Below, piece by piece: positions 44,220-56,500 of a DNA stretch of 64,000 nucleotides. The DNA lies in the NCBI GenBank assembly GCA_050084515.1, contig CM114272.1, positions 42,470,001 to 42,534,000 on the forward strand. The letters run 5' to 3'. The stretch's first letter is position 1; every line of letters starts with the position of its first letter. The notes beneath the pieces were generated by a model. The model made no database searches, was not told where the DNA came from, and saw only the letters and a list, made by a program, of their open reading frames with translations. Made by a program: the position numbers and the translations under genes. The stretch is from Blasia pusilla. Taxonomy: Eukaryota; Marchantiophyta; Marchantiopsida; Blasiales.

Positions 44220-45670
44220 GTTGGGAAGGATTATTCGAAGTCTTTGTGCCATTTTCTTGTTAACATGGAGCTATCGTTTCATCCCACCATTAGATGGGGA
44301 TCAAACTTTGCAGGAACTTGGGGATTAATTCTTTGCACTACTTCAACGGTTTGGATCTTCTTTTTAACCCCCTCATGCTCCCCCTAAAAATGAACCGCCT
44401 CCTTTAGGATTTATTGTTTTTAAATCCTTGTGTGAGTGGTCATTTCAAGTTTTTTCTTTGCCCCTTTGTTCCTAATGTTGGGGTGCCCCTCACGCTAAAG
44501 TGTCATGTTTTTTGGAACCCTTGGTGAGGGTGGAGGTGAGAAAAGGTGGTGTCAACAAGGAGGAGGAAGGCTTTGAGAAGGATTGTTACAAGTCGTTGTC
44601 CCATTTTCACGTTAGCATAGAGCTATCTTTTCATCCCACCATTAGATGGTGATCAAACTTGGCAGAAACCTAGAGATTAATGCTTTGCACTACTTCAACA
44701 GTTCTGATCTGCTTTTTAACCCCTCATGCTCCCCCCAAAAATGAAGCACCTCCTGTTGGGGTTTAAGATTTTTAAATCCATGTGTGAGTGATCATTTCAA
44801 GTTCTTTCTTTTCCCCTCTGTTCCTGGTGTTAGTGTGCCCCTCTGGGTAAAGTCTCCTGTTTTTTCAAACCCTTGGTGAGGGTGGAGGTGAGAAAAGGTG
44901 GTGTCAGCAAGGAGGAGGAAGGCTTTGAGATCATTAAATATCATTGTGATATTTTCACGTTAACATGGAGCTATCTTTTCATCCCACCACTAGATGCAGA
45001 TCAAACTTGGCCGGAACTTGGGGATTATTTCTTTGCAATACTTCAATGGTTTTGACATGCTTTTTAACCCCTCATGCTCCCCCCAAAAATGAAACACCTC
45101 CTTTGGGGTTTATGATTTTTTAATCCATGTGCGAGTGGTCATTTATGTTTTTCTTTTCCCCTCTGTTCTTGGTGTTGGGGTGCCCCTTTGGGCAAAGCCT
45201 CCCGGTTTTTGGAAGCCTTGGTGAGGGTGGAGATGAGAAAAGGTGGTGTCAACAAAGAGGAGGAAGGCTAGCTCTTTGGGTAGGATCGTTACAAGTTGTT
45301 GTGTCATTTTCATGTTAACATGGAGCTATCTTTTCATCCCACCATTAGATCGGGATCAAACTTGGTTGGAACTCGGGGATTGATCCATTGCACTGCTTGA
45401 ATGGCTTCGATCTGCATTTTAATGCCTCATGCTCCCCCAAAAACTGAAACACCTCATTTGGGGTTTATGATTTTTAAATCCATGTGGGAATGGTCATTTC
45501 AAGTTTTTTCTTTTCCCCTCTGTTCCTGGTGTTGGGATACCCCTCTCGGTAAAGTCTCTTATTTTTTGGAAGCCTTGGTGAGGGTGGAGGTGAGAAAAGG
45601 TGGTGTCAACAAGGAGGAGGAAGGCTTTGAGTAGGATTGTTAGAAGTCGTTGTGCCATTTTCATGTTAAA
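44220..45670. repeat. Tandem array of about four 350-bp units
   Basis: The landmark GGTGGAGGTGAGAAAAGG (one variant GGTGGAGATGAG) starts at 44529, 44881, 45226 and 45583, spacings 352, 345 and 357 bp. Each unit also has CATGGAGCTATCTTTTCATC, CTTGGGGATT, CCCCTCATGCTCCCC and TTTTTCTTTTCCCCTCTGTT. Units differ by roughly 10% by eye. No frame is open through all units. The array starts just beyond the third gypsy remnant and ends inside a unit at about 45667, where the next gypsy fragment begins. Confidence 0.92.
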
Positions 45671-45689
45671 AGGATGTGTCACGGTCTGG

Positions 45690-47090
45690 GAGGAGGGCTC
45701 TGACTTTAGAGTTGTTAGGGCAAATGTTTCACAAAAAAGGAAAGGTGTTTGTGATTGCAGGAGGTATGGACGGAGAAGTTGCGGAGCATCCACGACTTCC
45801 AAAGGCGGCCGGGTGAGAGTTTGCGTGAGGCCTACACTTGCTTGCGCCCGTTGATTAGGGTCACTCAGGGGGTGACAGAGTCCCCGACTATCCAGTCATG
45901 GTACGCGATGTTGGACTGAAACCTGTGGACAAGGGTGAGGGATGGGGTGCTTCTTATGCACACCTCACCTACGTTGAGAGATGTTTTTAAGACCGTCGAG
46001 AACATTGAACGTAACATGGCGGAGGAGATCGTAGCCACCATGGGTTCTAGGCGAGAGCAGTCACGATTGCGTGCACCACCAGTGTAGCAACATGGATTTT
46101 GAGATACGTCTATGGCACCACGAGCTCGGGGAAGATATCGGGAGGCCGTGCCATAGAGACCTACTCCTTCATATGTGGCTCAACAGCAGCCGCCTGCGAT
46201 TATTTATTGGGCATGTGGTGGAGCCCATCATCAGTACGATTGCATCCGTCAGGGTCATGGATGCGTGACTCAGCATGGAGGAGGAGATGGTGTTGCACCA
46301 CTAAGCCCATGAGTGGCACACCTAGCGCCTCAAGACAACAAGGCCAAAAAGTTAGAGTTGCGTGATAGGCTTTGGTTGTTTAGGCAAGACCGGATGTATG
46401 TGTTGGCTGACAAACTTAGGACATTGATTTTAGTTGAGTGTCATGATTGTGGTCTCACTGCCCACGGAGGTAGAGAGCGGACTCTCAAGCTCCTTAGAAG
46501 TAACTTTTGGTGGCCCACACTAAGGTCATATGTGAGCCATTTTGTATCTTTCTATGTTGCATGTCAACAACATAGGGCCGATTACTTCACCTGTGGGATT
46601 ACTTCACTCTTTGCCCATATCCAAAGGCATTTGGGAGTCATCAAGCAAGGACTTTGTGGTTGGACATCCGATGATTGATGGCTTCAACACATTTGGGTAG
46701 TGTGTGAGCATTTCAACGAGCAAGCCCACTTTGCACCTTGCCACGAAACCATAACCGCTGCAAGAACCGCATAATTATTCCTAACCTTTGTGTTTCAATT
46801 ACATGGACTTGCAAGCAATATTGTGAGTGATAGAGATACGGAGTTCACCTATGAGTTTTGGACTAGGAACCAATCTCAAGTTCAATACCACTTATCACCC
46901 ACAAATGGAGGGCCAAACAAAACGAATGAACCAGGTTCTAGAATAAAGTATGCGCAACTACGCTGTGGGTGATCAAACATACTAGGTCAACCATCTAGCC
47001 TTGATGGAGTTTGCATATACCTCCATTTGTCATTTTTCCATAGGATTAAACTCATTAGAGGATAGGATTCACAATTCATTGGAGTTCCAT
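45690..47090 (+). mobile_element. Plus-strand gypsy remnant with gag joined to integrase
   Basis: A plus frame from about 45750 gives gag-like sequence (EVWTEKLRSIHDFQRRPGES, LREAYTCLRPLIRV) and a knuckle-like CGGAHHQYDC whose first Cys is lost. At 46313-46678 the integrase HHCC domain follows (ILVECHDCGLTAHGGRERTL, RSNFWWPTLRSYVSHF), and at 46790-46972 the core (LASNIVSDRDTEFTYEFW). Protease and RT, about 2 kb, are absent between them, implying an internal deletion near 46310. Coding traces end near 47090. Confidence 0.75.
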
Positions 47091-47438
47091 TATTGATTGC
47101 CTATTAGTATGTATACATGGCCCTTTCTTGTTATTATGCATCAATCTATTCATACTATTAAGCAATAGTGAATATGCCACTAGACAAAATAGATACCATA
47201 GAAAAAAAGAAAATTCCAAGGTCCACGGGTTGAGTTCCAATTTTAGGAGTTACAGTTTATAAACCACTTCGCATCCTCTAAGGTTTATGAACTCCATAAA
47301 AACCAATATAAAAATAAAAAGAGTTGCAGGACACGTGTCACCGTGGTGCTGTCTACGCTTTCTAGAGGATGGCTCCACGTCCAATCATTGATTGATTCGG
47401 AGGCGGCGGTAATGATGCGCACATCGGAAGAAGACGCT
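47091..47438. other. No gene seen
   Basis: AT-rich tail after the integrase fragment, then GC-richer sequence approaching the GCR1 upstream block. Nothing recognisable. Confidence 0.45.
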
Positions 47439-47783
47439 TCAAAGAAACTCTACTGCTGCGCTTTGAAGGGGAGGGGCCGATAAGCGTTTTCTCTTCTTCT
47501 CCATCCCCTCCCCCGTTTTGTTTTCCTGTGAGTTCGGGCCGTGATCGGCGGGAATTCCTAAACGGAGGCCCTCGTAATACGTTGCAATAGCTTCTATTGG
47601 CATGGTGTTCAACTTACGATTCTCTTTCGTGTAAATTGGTTCAGTGGGAGAAAGAATAGCCGACAGTGTGTCTTGCTGCGTCGTGGAGGAGTCGAAGAGG
47701 GAATTACTGGCGACGGTGGATAAAGGTTGTGCCTGCTGGGTTGTCTCGCTGACCTGCTGTGGACACTTCAGGGAGGTTTTCAT
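47439..47783 (-). CDS. Unrecognised 114-residue open frame
   Basis: Opens MKTSLKCPQQVSETTQQAQP and is rich in Ser, Thr and Gln in its first half, with a basic KKRKR stretch near the end. No domain is recognised. It lies head-to-head with the leader region of GCR1, 60 bp from the GTCTCCCGGGAGAC palindrome. It could be a first exon or a chance frame; no splice sites or homologue support it. Confidence 0.2.
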   Translation of the reverse strand: MKTSLKCPQQVSETTQQAQPLSTVASNSLFDSSTTQQDTLSAILSPTEPIYTKENRKLNTMPIEAIATYYEGLRLGIPADHGPNSQENKTGEGMEKKRKRLSAPPLQSAAVEFL

Positions 47784-47839
47784 GCATTTTTCGGTATCGT
47801 GAGCGAAGCACCGTCAACAAAGCACGATCGATCCATTGC

Positions 47840-49460
47840 GCAGGGTCTCCCGGGAGACGCCAAACCCTAAGCCTTCCTTACATTGAGCTTTTTGAGGGAG
47901 TACTGAGCGCAGTGCGAGGTCGTTGAGCTGCTACCATGGGTATCGCGAAAGGAACTTCGTAATATTTGTCCCAAAGGTCAAATGTACTTCAGTTGCTTCT
48001 CTTCCAAAATCCTGAGCGAGGATTGTTCGATCCCATAATCGATGATTCATAAGCGGAGTTGATAAATATCATGAAGAAATTCTCAATTTTCAACTATTAA
48101 TCAAGAGCCGAAGTGCATGTCTACACTTGACAGTCCCGCGGATACGCATGCTCTGTTTACAAATGCCTCCAGGACGTGGTGATTCTACCGATCTTCTTTC
48201 CATTGGTGTGTTGATTCTTAATACCGACGTTGCTCGTACAGGAGGTAGGCACTCGAAGTTCTCATCATTTCCCTCCAGACTTCATTCCAATTCAGTAGTC
48301 ATAGAGAAGAAGGAATTATAGCAACTGATCCATGCGATGCACACATTTGAGCTCGCTGTAGCTTTTCTACAACTGTTTCCAATCTAAGCCTAAAATTTTG
48401 TTCTTGCACATCAAGTCCAGATTGCGAATACCAGTGTTCGAGGACTGGTGTGCGCTAAATGAAAACCAGGAATTTCAAGAATATCCATGGCGAAAAGTTT
48501 GACCTCTTCTCACTTGAAGTTTCACACCCCTACGGCACTTTTTGAAAACTGATTGTTCCAAATCTTGTTCATTTAAAAGATTGGATACTCGTTTCGAGAG
48601 GGGAATCAGGAATATTTGGAAAGTTTTGTGACGGCAATCATGTGCTCCTCTCCCTGGCAGATTTCAACTCTTACTCTTTTTAGGGGTTTCGCCCGTTCGC
48701 TGCAATTTGGAGAAAAAATTGCTAGAAACTTTATCGGTGTAGAGGCAGGATAAATTTTTCATCAGAGAGCTACCGCAAGAGCCCTGGCGGCTGGTATGCC
48801 AATCACAGAAATTTTAGTCAATGCCTTTTGAGAGCAGACGCTTGATCCGATGCTAAAGCATTTGCCAGATCAACAAGCACACTCAGCTCGAACCTCTGTT
48901 TCTATTTTTTCTTCAACTCTGGAGCAATCAAATTTCTATGATCATCAGGAGCTCTTCTTTCATTGAGTAGCTTTCGTCGGTAGTGTGGTCCCTTAGGCAC
49001 GATCGAGGCAGGATTTCAGTCAGCCCCAGATCTAGGAAGAAAGGAACTTTGTAGAATGGAAGAATCTTAAACCTCCCTAGGAACTTGTAGGGTTTTCCCA
49101 TAAAGAATCAAGAGCAAGGAGCAGTTCTATGGCTTACATGGGAGTGTTAAAAATCTGCCAGAAACAATCCATCCAACACGTATGCTTTCCATAAGGAAAG
49201 TCTGCTAAACGAACGAAGAAAATGGAGAAAGTGAAACTTTTTAATCATATATCAGAAGCGCAAAGAATTCAAGATTCCAGATATAGCCAAGGCAGTTTGT
49301 AGCATCACATGACTTCATGAAGGATTTATACAACAATCTTCCCAGAAACCCAGCTCTGGACAGAAAGTTCTGATATTGGAAGAGTTAAATTTGAGTGCTC
49401 TTACTTCTGTCATGCTTAGCCACAGTATCTCATGGTAAGATGGACTTGGCTGGGCTAAAG
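47840..49460. repeat. Diverged repeat block upstream of GCR1, related to the block upstream of SHMT
   Basis: Shares six ordered or re-ordered blocks with 24240-26500, listed there. The copy here includes the perfect 14-bp palindrome GTCTCCCGGGAGAC (47845-47858). Non-coding. It may belong to the leader or promoter of GCR1, or be an old unclassified element. Confidence 0.55.
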
Positions 49461-50185
49461 TGAGCTCCTCCCTTATTTGCCATCTCACGTGTAATTGATT
49501 GCCTTCCTGCCCATGGTGGGTCCATTCAGTTCTGAGATAATGACATCGCAGTTGATAACCAGTGAATGGTGTGTGGCTGTCTAAGGACAGATGCCAATAA
49601 ATCTGCTTCTGGTGTGGAGATCTATATTTTGCAGTGAATTTCATGTATATAACCTTGCTTGGTAGGACTGACTGATTGTGATGATGTTGAATGGTTCAGA
49701 GATGTGAAGGAGTTGGGGAGCGGATCCAATGGCAGATGGCAAGGATTAAAGATTTCTGGGCAATGATTTTGACTGTTAATATGGATTGATCCTTTGTCAC
49801 AATACATTAGCTTGTGGGACAGAGTAGGGGTTTCGTGGTTTCAGTATAGTGAATCATAAAAGCCAATGGTGCGTTTGTCTACATTTGACTACCAAGGAGC
49901 AACACATTGTTCAAACTCGGCGACTTCTCCCTGGAGTCTATTTTTCCATCCTTCTATTGCAGTCCTTACACCAGAGGCTCATCTCCTTGTGAAGTGCCCA
50001 CTTTATGAAAACTTTGCCCCCTGCCTCTTATTATTTCATCCTTGAAGTTTTGCTGGGGTCAGGCATTGAGATGTGACGGAACGTGGGCCAATATATAAAC
50101 TGGAGTTCTTCATCAAAGGAAGGCTAGTGTGGTTGTTGTGGAAGCCCACACAGTTTGCAGCAGAGTAGTCCTAAAGGTCACAATC
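49461..50185. other. 5' flank of GCR1
   Basis: No gene of its own is seen. It should contain the promoter and untranslated leader; no TATA box or leader intron could be fixed from sequence alone. Confidence 0.4.
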
Positions 50186-53100
50186 ATGTGGAGTCTGACA
50201 GAGGATCAGACGCAGACTTTGACAAGGATTAATGTGACTGCATCAGCATTTTCTTTTGCAGGATCTTTCTTCATTGTGTTGTGTTACCTCTGTTTTAAGG
50301 AGCTGCGCAAGTTCTCCTTTAAGCTTGTGTTTTATCTCTCTCTGTCGGTGAGCACCTCTTGCCCCACCATTTTTTTGGCGATTGTTAGAATGTTTACTGT
50401 CTAAACTACTTTTTACTGACACTAGTCTTACATACTCCAGACGCTTCAAGCCTTGAGAGAATTTTTTGAAGCTCGTAAAAGCCTCGACTATTTTGTCAAT
50501 CTGAAATGACATTTGCTGGAGATGTACTTCATCTATCTGAAATTATCTTATTGGCAAAATAATTTTTGTTTTATGAAATTTGTGCGCAGGATATGCTCTG
50601 CAGCCTCTTCAATTTGCTTGGGTCAGTGGTGATTAGTTTGCTTTTGTCCAGGCATTGGAGTACTTGTATGTGGATTATGCAAGAAAGCCAGCATAATAAA
50701 TAATTAGGAGCAGTTCTTCAAAGTAGAGGAAAAAACAGTCGGTCATGTGGATAGTATTGAGATCTCCTTTTATGGGTGAATTTCGCAGGGATTACTGTGC
50801 CACCCTTCCTTTAGCAACTGTTGTATGATTAGATGTCTACCACTTTATCTTCATCTGTTAGGTTTGGTATGCAGCTCAGAAGGGTTTGCTGAGTGCAAGC
50901 TTTGCAGTCAGAACTTGAACTCATGTGAACGGCAGTCTTTCAGGGATCCTCGAGAGGGCCTTTTATGCTACGTCCAAGGTTACAGCACTCAGTTCTTCTC
51001 AGTTGCGTCATTTCTATGGACTACTACCATAGCTTTTACTCTCTATCGTACAGTCGTCAAACATAAAGCGGATGTGGAAGAGTTTGGAGCAGCTTTTCAT
51101 GCTTATGTGTGGGGTAATAACAACGAAACTTCATTCTGAGTGTTGGCTTTTATTCTAATCAATTTACTGGGTATATTTGCACAGATGAGGCTTGTCAAGA
51201 TGACACTATCACCAGTTGCAAGGCAAATGAAGTCAAGATAGAATATTGTATGGCTGAGAATTTTGTTTGGAAGACTTGGAAGGACTACCGTCAGTCTTGC
51301 GTATGACTGCAGTAGCTGTGCTGTCTAAGTTTATGTGAAGAATTTAAGAGTACTATGTTGGCTTCCTGTTCTGAAGGTACTTCTCTCCTCACGACCATCA
51401 TACCTTCAATTGCAAATGACTATGGGCCAGCTGGAGCCTGGTGTTGGGTTCGAACAGAGACAACAGCAGGAAAGGTAACATCATGCACCATTAATTACCC
51501 TGCACAGTAGTGGTGGCATTAGTGTTTATGTGGGCAGTGCTTTCATTGATTACTTTAAACTAATGGAAGATTATGGTGTTTTAAGTGTTAGTCTCTTAAT
51601 TCTTCCATAATTTTGATTGCAGGTGCTGCGATTTATGACCTTTTATGTACCATTATGGGGAGCAATTCTTTTCAATGGAACTGTTTACTTCCAAGTCATT
51701 CGCATGCTTAAATATGCAACCAGGGTAATTTTCTGGACTTGAATGTGTGTATTTTACTTTTTAAAGCTGGTGTTGTCCATTGTGCTACTTTCTGCTAATC
51801 CTTTGAAACAAATTCGTTAGGCATGTTTGAATCATAGAAATTAATCTTGTGATGACTGTTACAGATGGCAGTAAGTATGTCTGATAGACAGCGTCAGATG
51901 GAGGCCAGGCCAGAGATGAAGGTGAGCTCTGATTGCTTGTAAGACATCATCTCCACTGCTTGGTAAGGAAGCAGGCTCCGTAATGAGGAAACAGAAGGCA
52001 ACCTGTGCTCGAAGGTAGAATATTCTCTATGTGAATTCCGAAGAGCTCTTCTGCCCACTCATAATCAGGAAGTACATCAGGAAGTCATGCTGGATATGTG
52101 CTTGTGAATATTACTCATGCACTTGATGTACCATTCCAATCACCACACTCCATGATTTCTCAGTGAAAAGTATTAGTTTTGATGGTGCTAAAAATAGTGT
52201 TCTCATGTCTCCATTATATCATGGGTTGGGTCCTGAAGGCTATTCTTTTTTGCAGGCCATGAACAGATGGGGTTACTATCCCCTCATTTTGATTGCCTCA
52301 TGGACATTTGGGACTGTCAATCGCCTTCATGAGTTTGTGGAGCCTGACACAAAGCTCTTTTGGCTTTACTGTCTACATATTTCAACTGCATCTCTTATGG
52401 TACAGCGGTGAAGAAATATCTGCAGTTAATTTAATAGGACTTGAGGCTGAATGTTTTGAGACTTTGTGCTAGATATGACAAATTTATTTCCTAGTTACCT
52501 GAATTTCAAACCTGTGAGGAAATTAGGGAGTTTCTAAGTTGGAAGAAGGTGCAAGTGACGGTTTACGGATTTTATTGTATTTTTTAGAGATTTCCCAATT
52601 TTGAGGCTGCTCAGTGGAAGTTCACATTCTATGAGAAGTTTTCCATGGTTTGAATTTTCACTGAGCGACAGTTCTCATTTCTTACTAGTCTCCTGAGTTT
52701 GATCATTACTGGACAGTTCACATTTTGTCAGCATGAACACTTGCTGGGTGAAGAGTCAAATATCACCTCATTGCACAATTCCAGTCCTTTCCCTTTGCTG
52801 TAGTTGCTAGTGGATTTGCTTCGTTTTGAGGTCAGATACATAGATTTATTGTTAAAACTTGATATGAACATAAATCTAGTCTCAGAATCCATGTCTTATG
52901 CACCTCTCTATTGTAATTTGGCAGGGTCTTTTCAACTCAATAGCGTATGGCTTGAACGCTGCTGTTCGACGCGCACTTCACGAAAAGCTGGACCAGTAAG
53001 TTCACGAGTTCTTCAAAAAATGTATTTGTTGCAATGCATGTAAGGACTCTAGGAAATCCTTTACTTTTTGTTGAAACAGAGTGGACACTGATGTCTGTTC

Positions 53101-53573
53101 TTGCTGCATGTAAGTTCTTTGGATGAGTAGCCAGTCAGGATCTTGGACTATGAGGAAAATCAAGTCACCCTCGCATTTCTTACTGTCTCCGCACTTTATT
53201 TTACACTTGGGATTTTTCTTGACTTAGAGGGTCCTTACCCCGATTTTCCTTGGTGGTGGTGGTCATGTTGGTGCTCAGCCTCCGTGGGTTACCCTTTGCT
53301 TTCTTTAGGGGATTTTCCCATTCCCTTTTCCTATGAAGTATGCTTTTTCACTATACGTGTTCACATCATTGCCCTCTACATTTCGACTTACACATATCCA
53401 ATAATATCTTGTGGACATCTGAGGTTACGGCTTGTCATCATTGTGGGTCTATAATGTGGAGAGTGTTTTGTTGCAGGTGCTGGCCTGAAAAGGATAGACC
53501 ATGTCGACCTGGATTCAAGGAGGTTCAGGATCCTTTAGAACTAGTACCTCTTGAACCAAAAGAAGGTGCTTGA
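50186..53573 (+). CDS. GCR1: GCR1-type seven-transmembrane receptor, nine exons, one apparent frameshift
   Basis: Exons are 50186-50347, 50590-50621, 50944-51113, 51377-51474, 51624-51724, 51865-51921, 52256-52399, 52925-52995 and 53477-53573; all introns are GT-AG. The protein is a plant GCR1, related to Dictyostelium cAMP receptors, placed in the plasma membrane and linked to G-protein signalling. Visible segments are KELRKFSFKLVFYLSLS (TM1-TM2), CYVQGY...VASFLWTTTIAF (TM3), YVWG/TSLLTTIIPSI (TM4), GAWCW, GAILFNGTVYFQVIRML (TM5), RWGYYPLILIASW (TM6) and GLFNSIAYGLNAAVRRALHE (TM7 and tail). Total coding length is 932 nt, one short of a multiple of three. Exon 5 is 101 nt, and its frame breaks after FYVPLW, where TGGGAG stands for an expected TGGGGAG. 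Either a sequence error or a real one-base deletion. The start at 50186 was chosen by alignment of TM1. Confidence 0.93.
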
Positions 53574-56500
53574 TTTCTCAGATTGAGGACTGCAGGCATG
53601 TTAATACGTTGGAGTCAGAAGAGGAAGTTGCTTGATCCGTGCAACAGGCAAATTCCCATATTTCAACTTTTCTTCTCCAGATATGGCAAATTTTTCTTTT
53701 GAGGTTCTTCACGTATCTCCAGTGCAAAGAGCCTTTTTTTTAGCAGAGCGGTCCAATATAATAGGTTTCACACAGGAAGACTTGAGGTTTCTCGTTCAAA
53801 ATTTGTCATCCAGTCGATTGCAATTACTGCTTCAGGAGCTTTGCTTTATGGGGCTGTTGAGGTTTCAAATCTAATCACCGAGTGCATTATCTTACTCATC
53901 AGAGGTAGCGCATTGGAATCAACTGGCGTAGAGGTCGGTTGTAAGAGCTTGCAAGGTAATTAGCCTTTCCAGATCAACAACGCATCAACTGCAGACATAT
54001 TGTATTATTCCAATTGATTTTCTCACTCAAGCAACATACAACCATCACTGGTGTTATCTTCAAGATTACTAGTAGTATTGCAAAGCTTACCAATACTCAC
54101 TAGGTACTGACTATCGAGGATTCTTTACCCTCGTAGGTTCCTTGGTTTCACATCATTCACATACGGGGTCGTGGATTTTCTACAAACGTATATCAGGCAA
54201 ACAGCCTGAGCCCTTAAAGAATTCCTAAATTTTGAAAGCCGATTTTTCCTTGGTCCCGTCCACAGGATCCGTAGCGATGGTGAGGGTCTCTACACCAGTG
54301 AGTGAATATGGACACGTGCTGGTGAGCAAATGTTCCCGCTGTAGTTCTCTGATTTGCCTGGTTTGAAAGAGTGTTGAATTTGGGAGCCGCAATCTGAATG
54401 TGTAATCCTCCATGTGTGCATGTCTTAGGACCCTACAGTATATGAATGGAAAGGAGTTCAGCATTAAAAGCATTGACCTGTCCCTTTCGCAGATATGTAG
54501 CCAACCAAATATGGAAAATGAGCAAATTCTTGTACTTTTTTCTTGGATGCAAAGATCTTGCTAGATGGATTTTCCACATGGATCGTGCAGCGAAACGAAA
54601 GTAGGTGAAATTGGAATTTTGCATGAAAAAAATTACCCAATCTGTCACCGAAGTACTGAAATGCGCGGGGCGACTGGCCCAAAGTTTCGATGGCTTTCAG
54701 ACGGTTATTCCGAAAAGAAATCTGTCAAAAGAAAAGGTCCCTTGGCGGAGACGAAAGCGATGCTTGCGTCCTCACTTTCTCATCTCCAATTTGGAGATGA
54801 GAAATTTACTTCTAATCGTAAACAATGCACGAAACGATGATTATCGGGAAAGAGCCTTAAGCATATTGCTTCTAGCCTACTGAAAAGATCAACGAGTTTG
54901 AATACACTTTTTCTATTTATTTATCACACAAATATGCACCAATTCTTGTCCATTTCAGATAGTAATTCAGCATCAACCACGGCCACATAAAAAAATGCAT
55001 CATAAAATAAAATAATACTAGTAAGATGTCCCTACGATGTTAGCTTAGTGTCGATGTACATAAATTCATTTCATTTTTCTTATTAGCAGGTGAAATAAAT
55101 TATTTTTCCCAATTGTGTTTGAAAAAAAAAAGTACTCACCCATAAAAATATGAATTTCCAAAGTAAACGCTCATGTAAGGAATCTGAAATGGGCTTGAAG
55201 TTGCAGCAGATGAAATTATAGTACGGCCCTTTAGTGTAGGTTCAGCCAAGCCCCATTCATTCAAGACCCGGCAACAAGTTCACTCAAATTCGAGTTGCCG
55301 ATTCAAAGTACGTCGGACATGGATTCAATTCCATGAATTTATGTACATCGACATTAACAACGGGATGAAGATTCAAAACGAAGGGATTTGGGGCTTGGAA
55401 TAACATTCGCTCCTCCCTTTGAGCGGATGATCTTATTGGTGATAAATTGTTGATAATTCTCTCAAATGTATTTTCCAAACTTAAAAAGAAGAGACACAAA
55501 GCACATCCCGACAGAATCTTCCACTCGCATATAAGAGGGTAATCTGAAATGGTTTCGGTGTAGAGCTTGTCGGCAACTGGTATTGAGTGTTGGTTGCTCT
55601 AAGAAGTACCATCTTATTGAAGGTAATAAAATCTGAATGAGAGATGTAACCAAATGCAAGAATTGACAAAAAGTTTTTAGAGCATCTTACAAGCCAATGC
55701 ACATCACCTTCTTGAATCTTCATCCCGTTGCATGATGAGCGGACACTTTACTCAACAGCCCAGCTACCCAATGCGTAAAGATTGAAGTCAATGTGTACTA
55801 GATAATAAGTACAACGTCTGGTACGAAGCTTCTCCCTTGAAATGGCCAGGGTTCCTAAGCTGCTACCATATTCCTATATCGTGATTACCCATACGTCAAA
55901 ATACTTCGGTGCTTTATTTGTATTAACAAGAAAGGAGGGCACATCGTGGAAATTACTGTAGGGACCAGTAAGAAATAGCCCATGAGTAAGACAACAGCTT
56001 AGACCCAACGTCTCCCTCAACTGCAGAAGGGTTCCTAAGTTGAAATCCACTTCAGCCTCGATGTGAATTTGCAGCCTGACTTGTGATGATTGATGGTGAG
56101 CTTGTTTCGGCGTCTAGTTCATATAAGCGTTTTGAAGCACTAAGGCATAGTAGAGACTGGAAACGCGGTTCAACTGATGAAATGAAAAGAATTCTCCTCC
56201 GCGTTGATCTTGCCTCAAGTGAGTTGGATGTGATATCACAGAGATCTCATGTGCTAGTCGCTGACACTAATTTTCCAATCCAATGTAAGAGTTGTTCACT
56301 TCTGTTTCGAGAGGTGTGCCATGGTCTCTCTCAACTGCACGTCTCACTCTCAATCTCGAACCCTAAGCCTTGGGGCGTGGATCTTTGCCGAATCCCATGA
56401 CAGTATGTGTAACAAGCATATTAAACTTTCGCCAGCTCTCTGTTGCCCGTCCCACCAACGGCACTCTCACTGTATTTCTAGTCCACAGAGGATTCTTATC

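Noticed and set aside
44202-45634. Repeated small frames in the 350-bp array
   Set aside because: Stops fall at different places in each unit, so the array is not coding.
44220-45670. CRISPR-like repeat array
   Set aside because: Units of 350 bp without spacers in a plant nuclear setting; this is a plain tandem repeat.
47439-47783. Confident divergent gene next to GCR1
   Set aside because: Kept only as a low-confidence frame because no domain, splice site or relative could be recognised.
54565-54883. Two overlapping plus-strand frames of about 91 codons
   Set aside because: They read the same DNA in two frames, with no motif or splice context.
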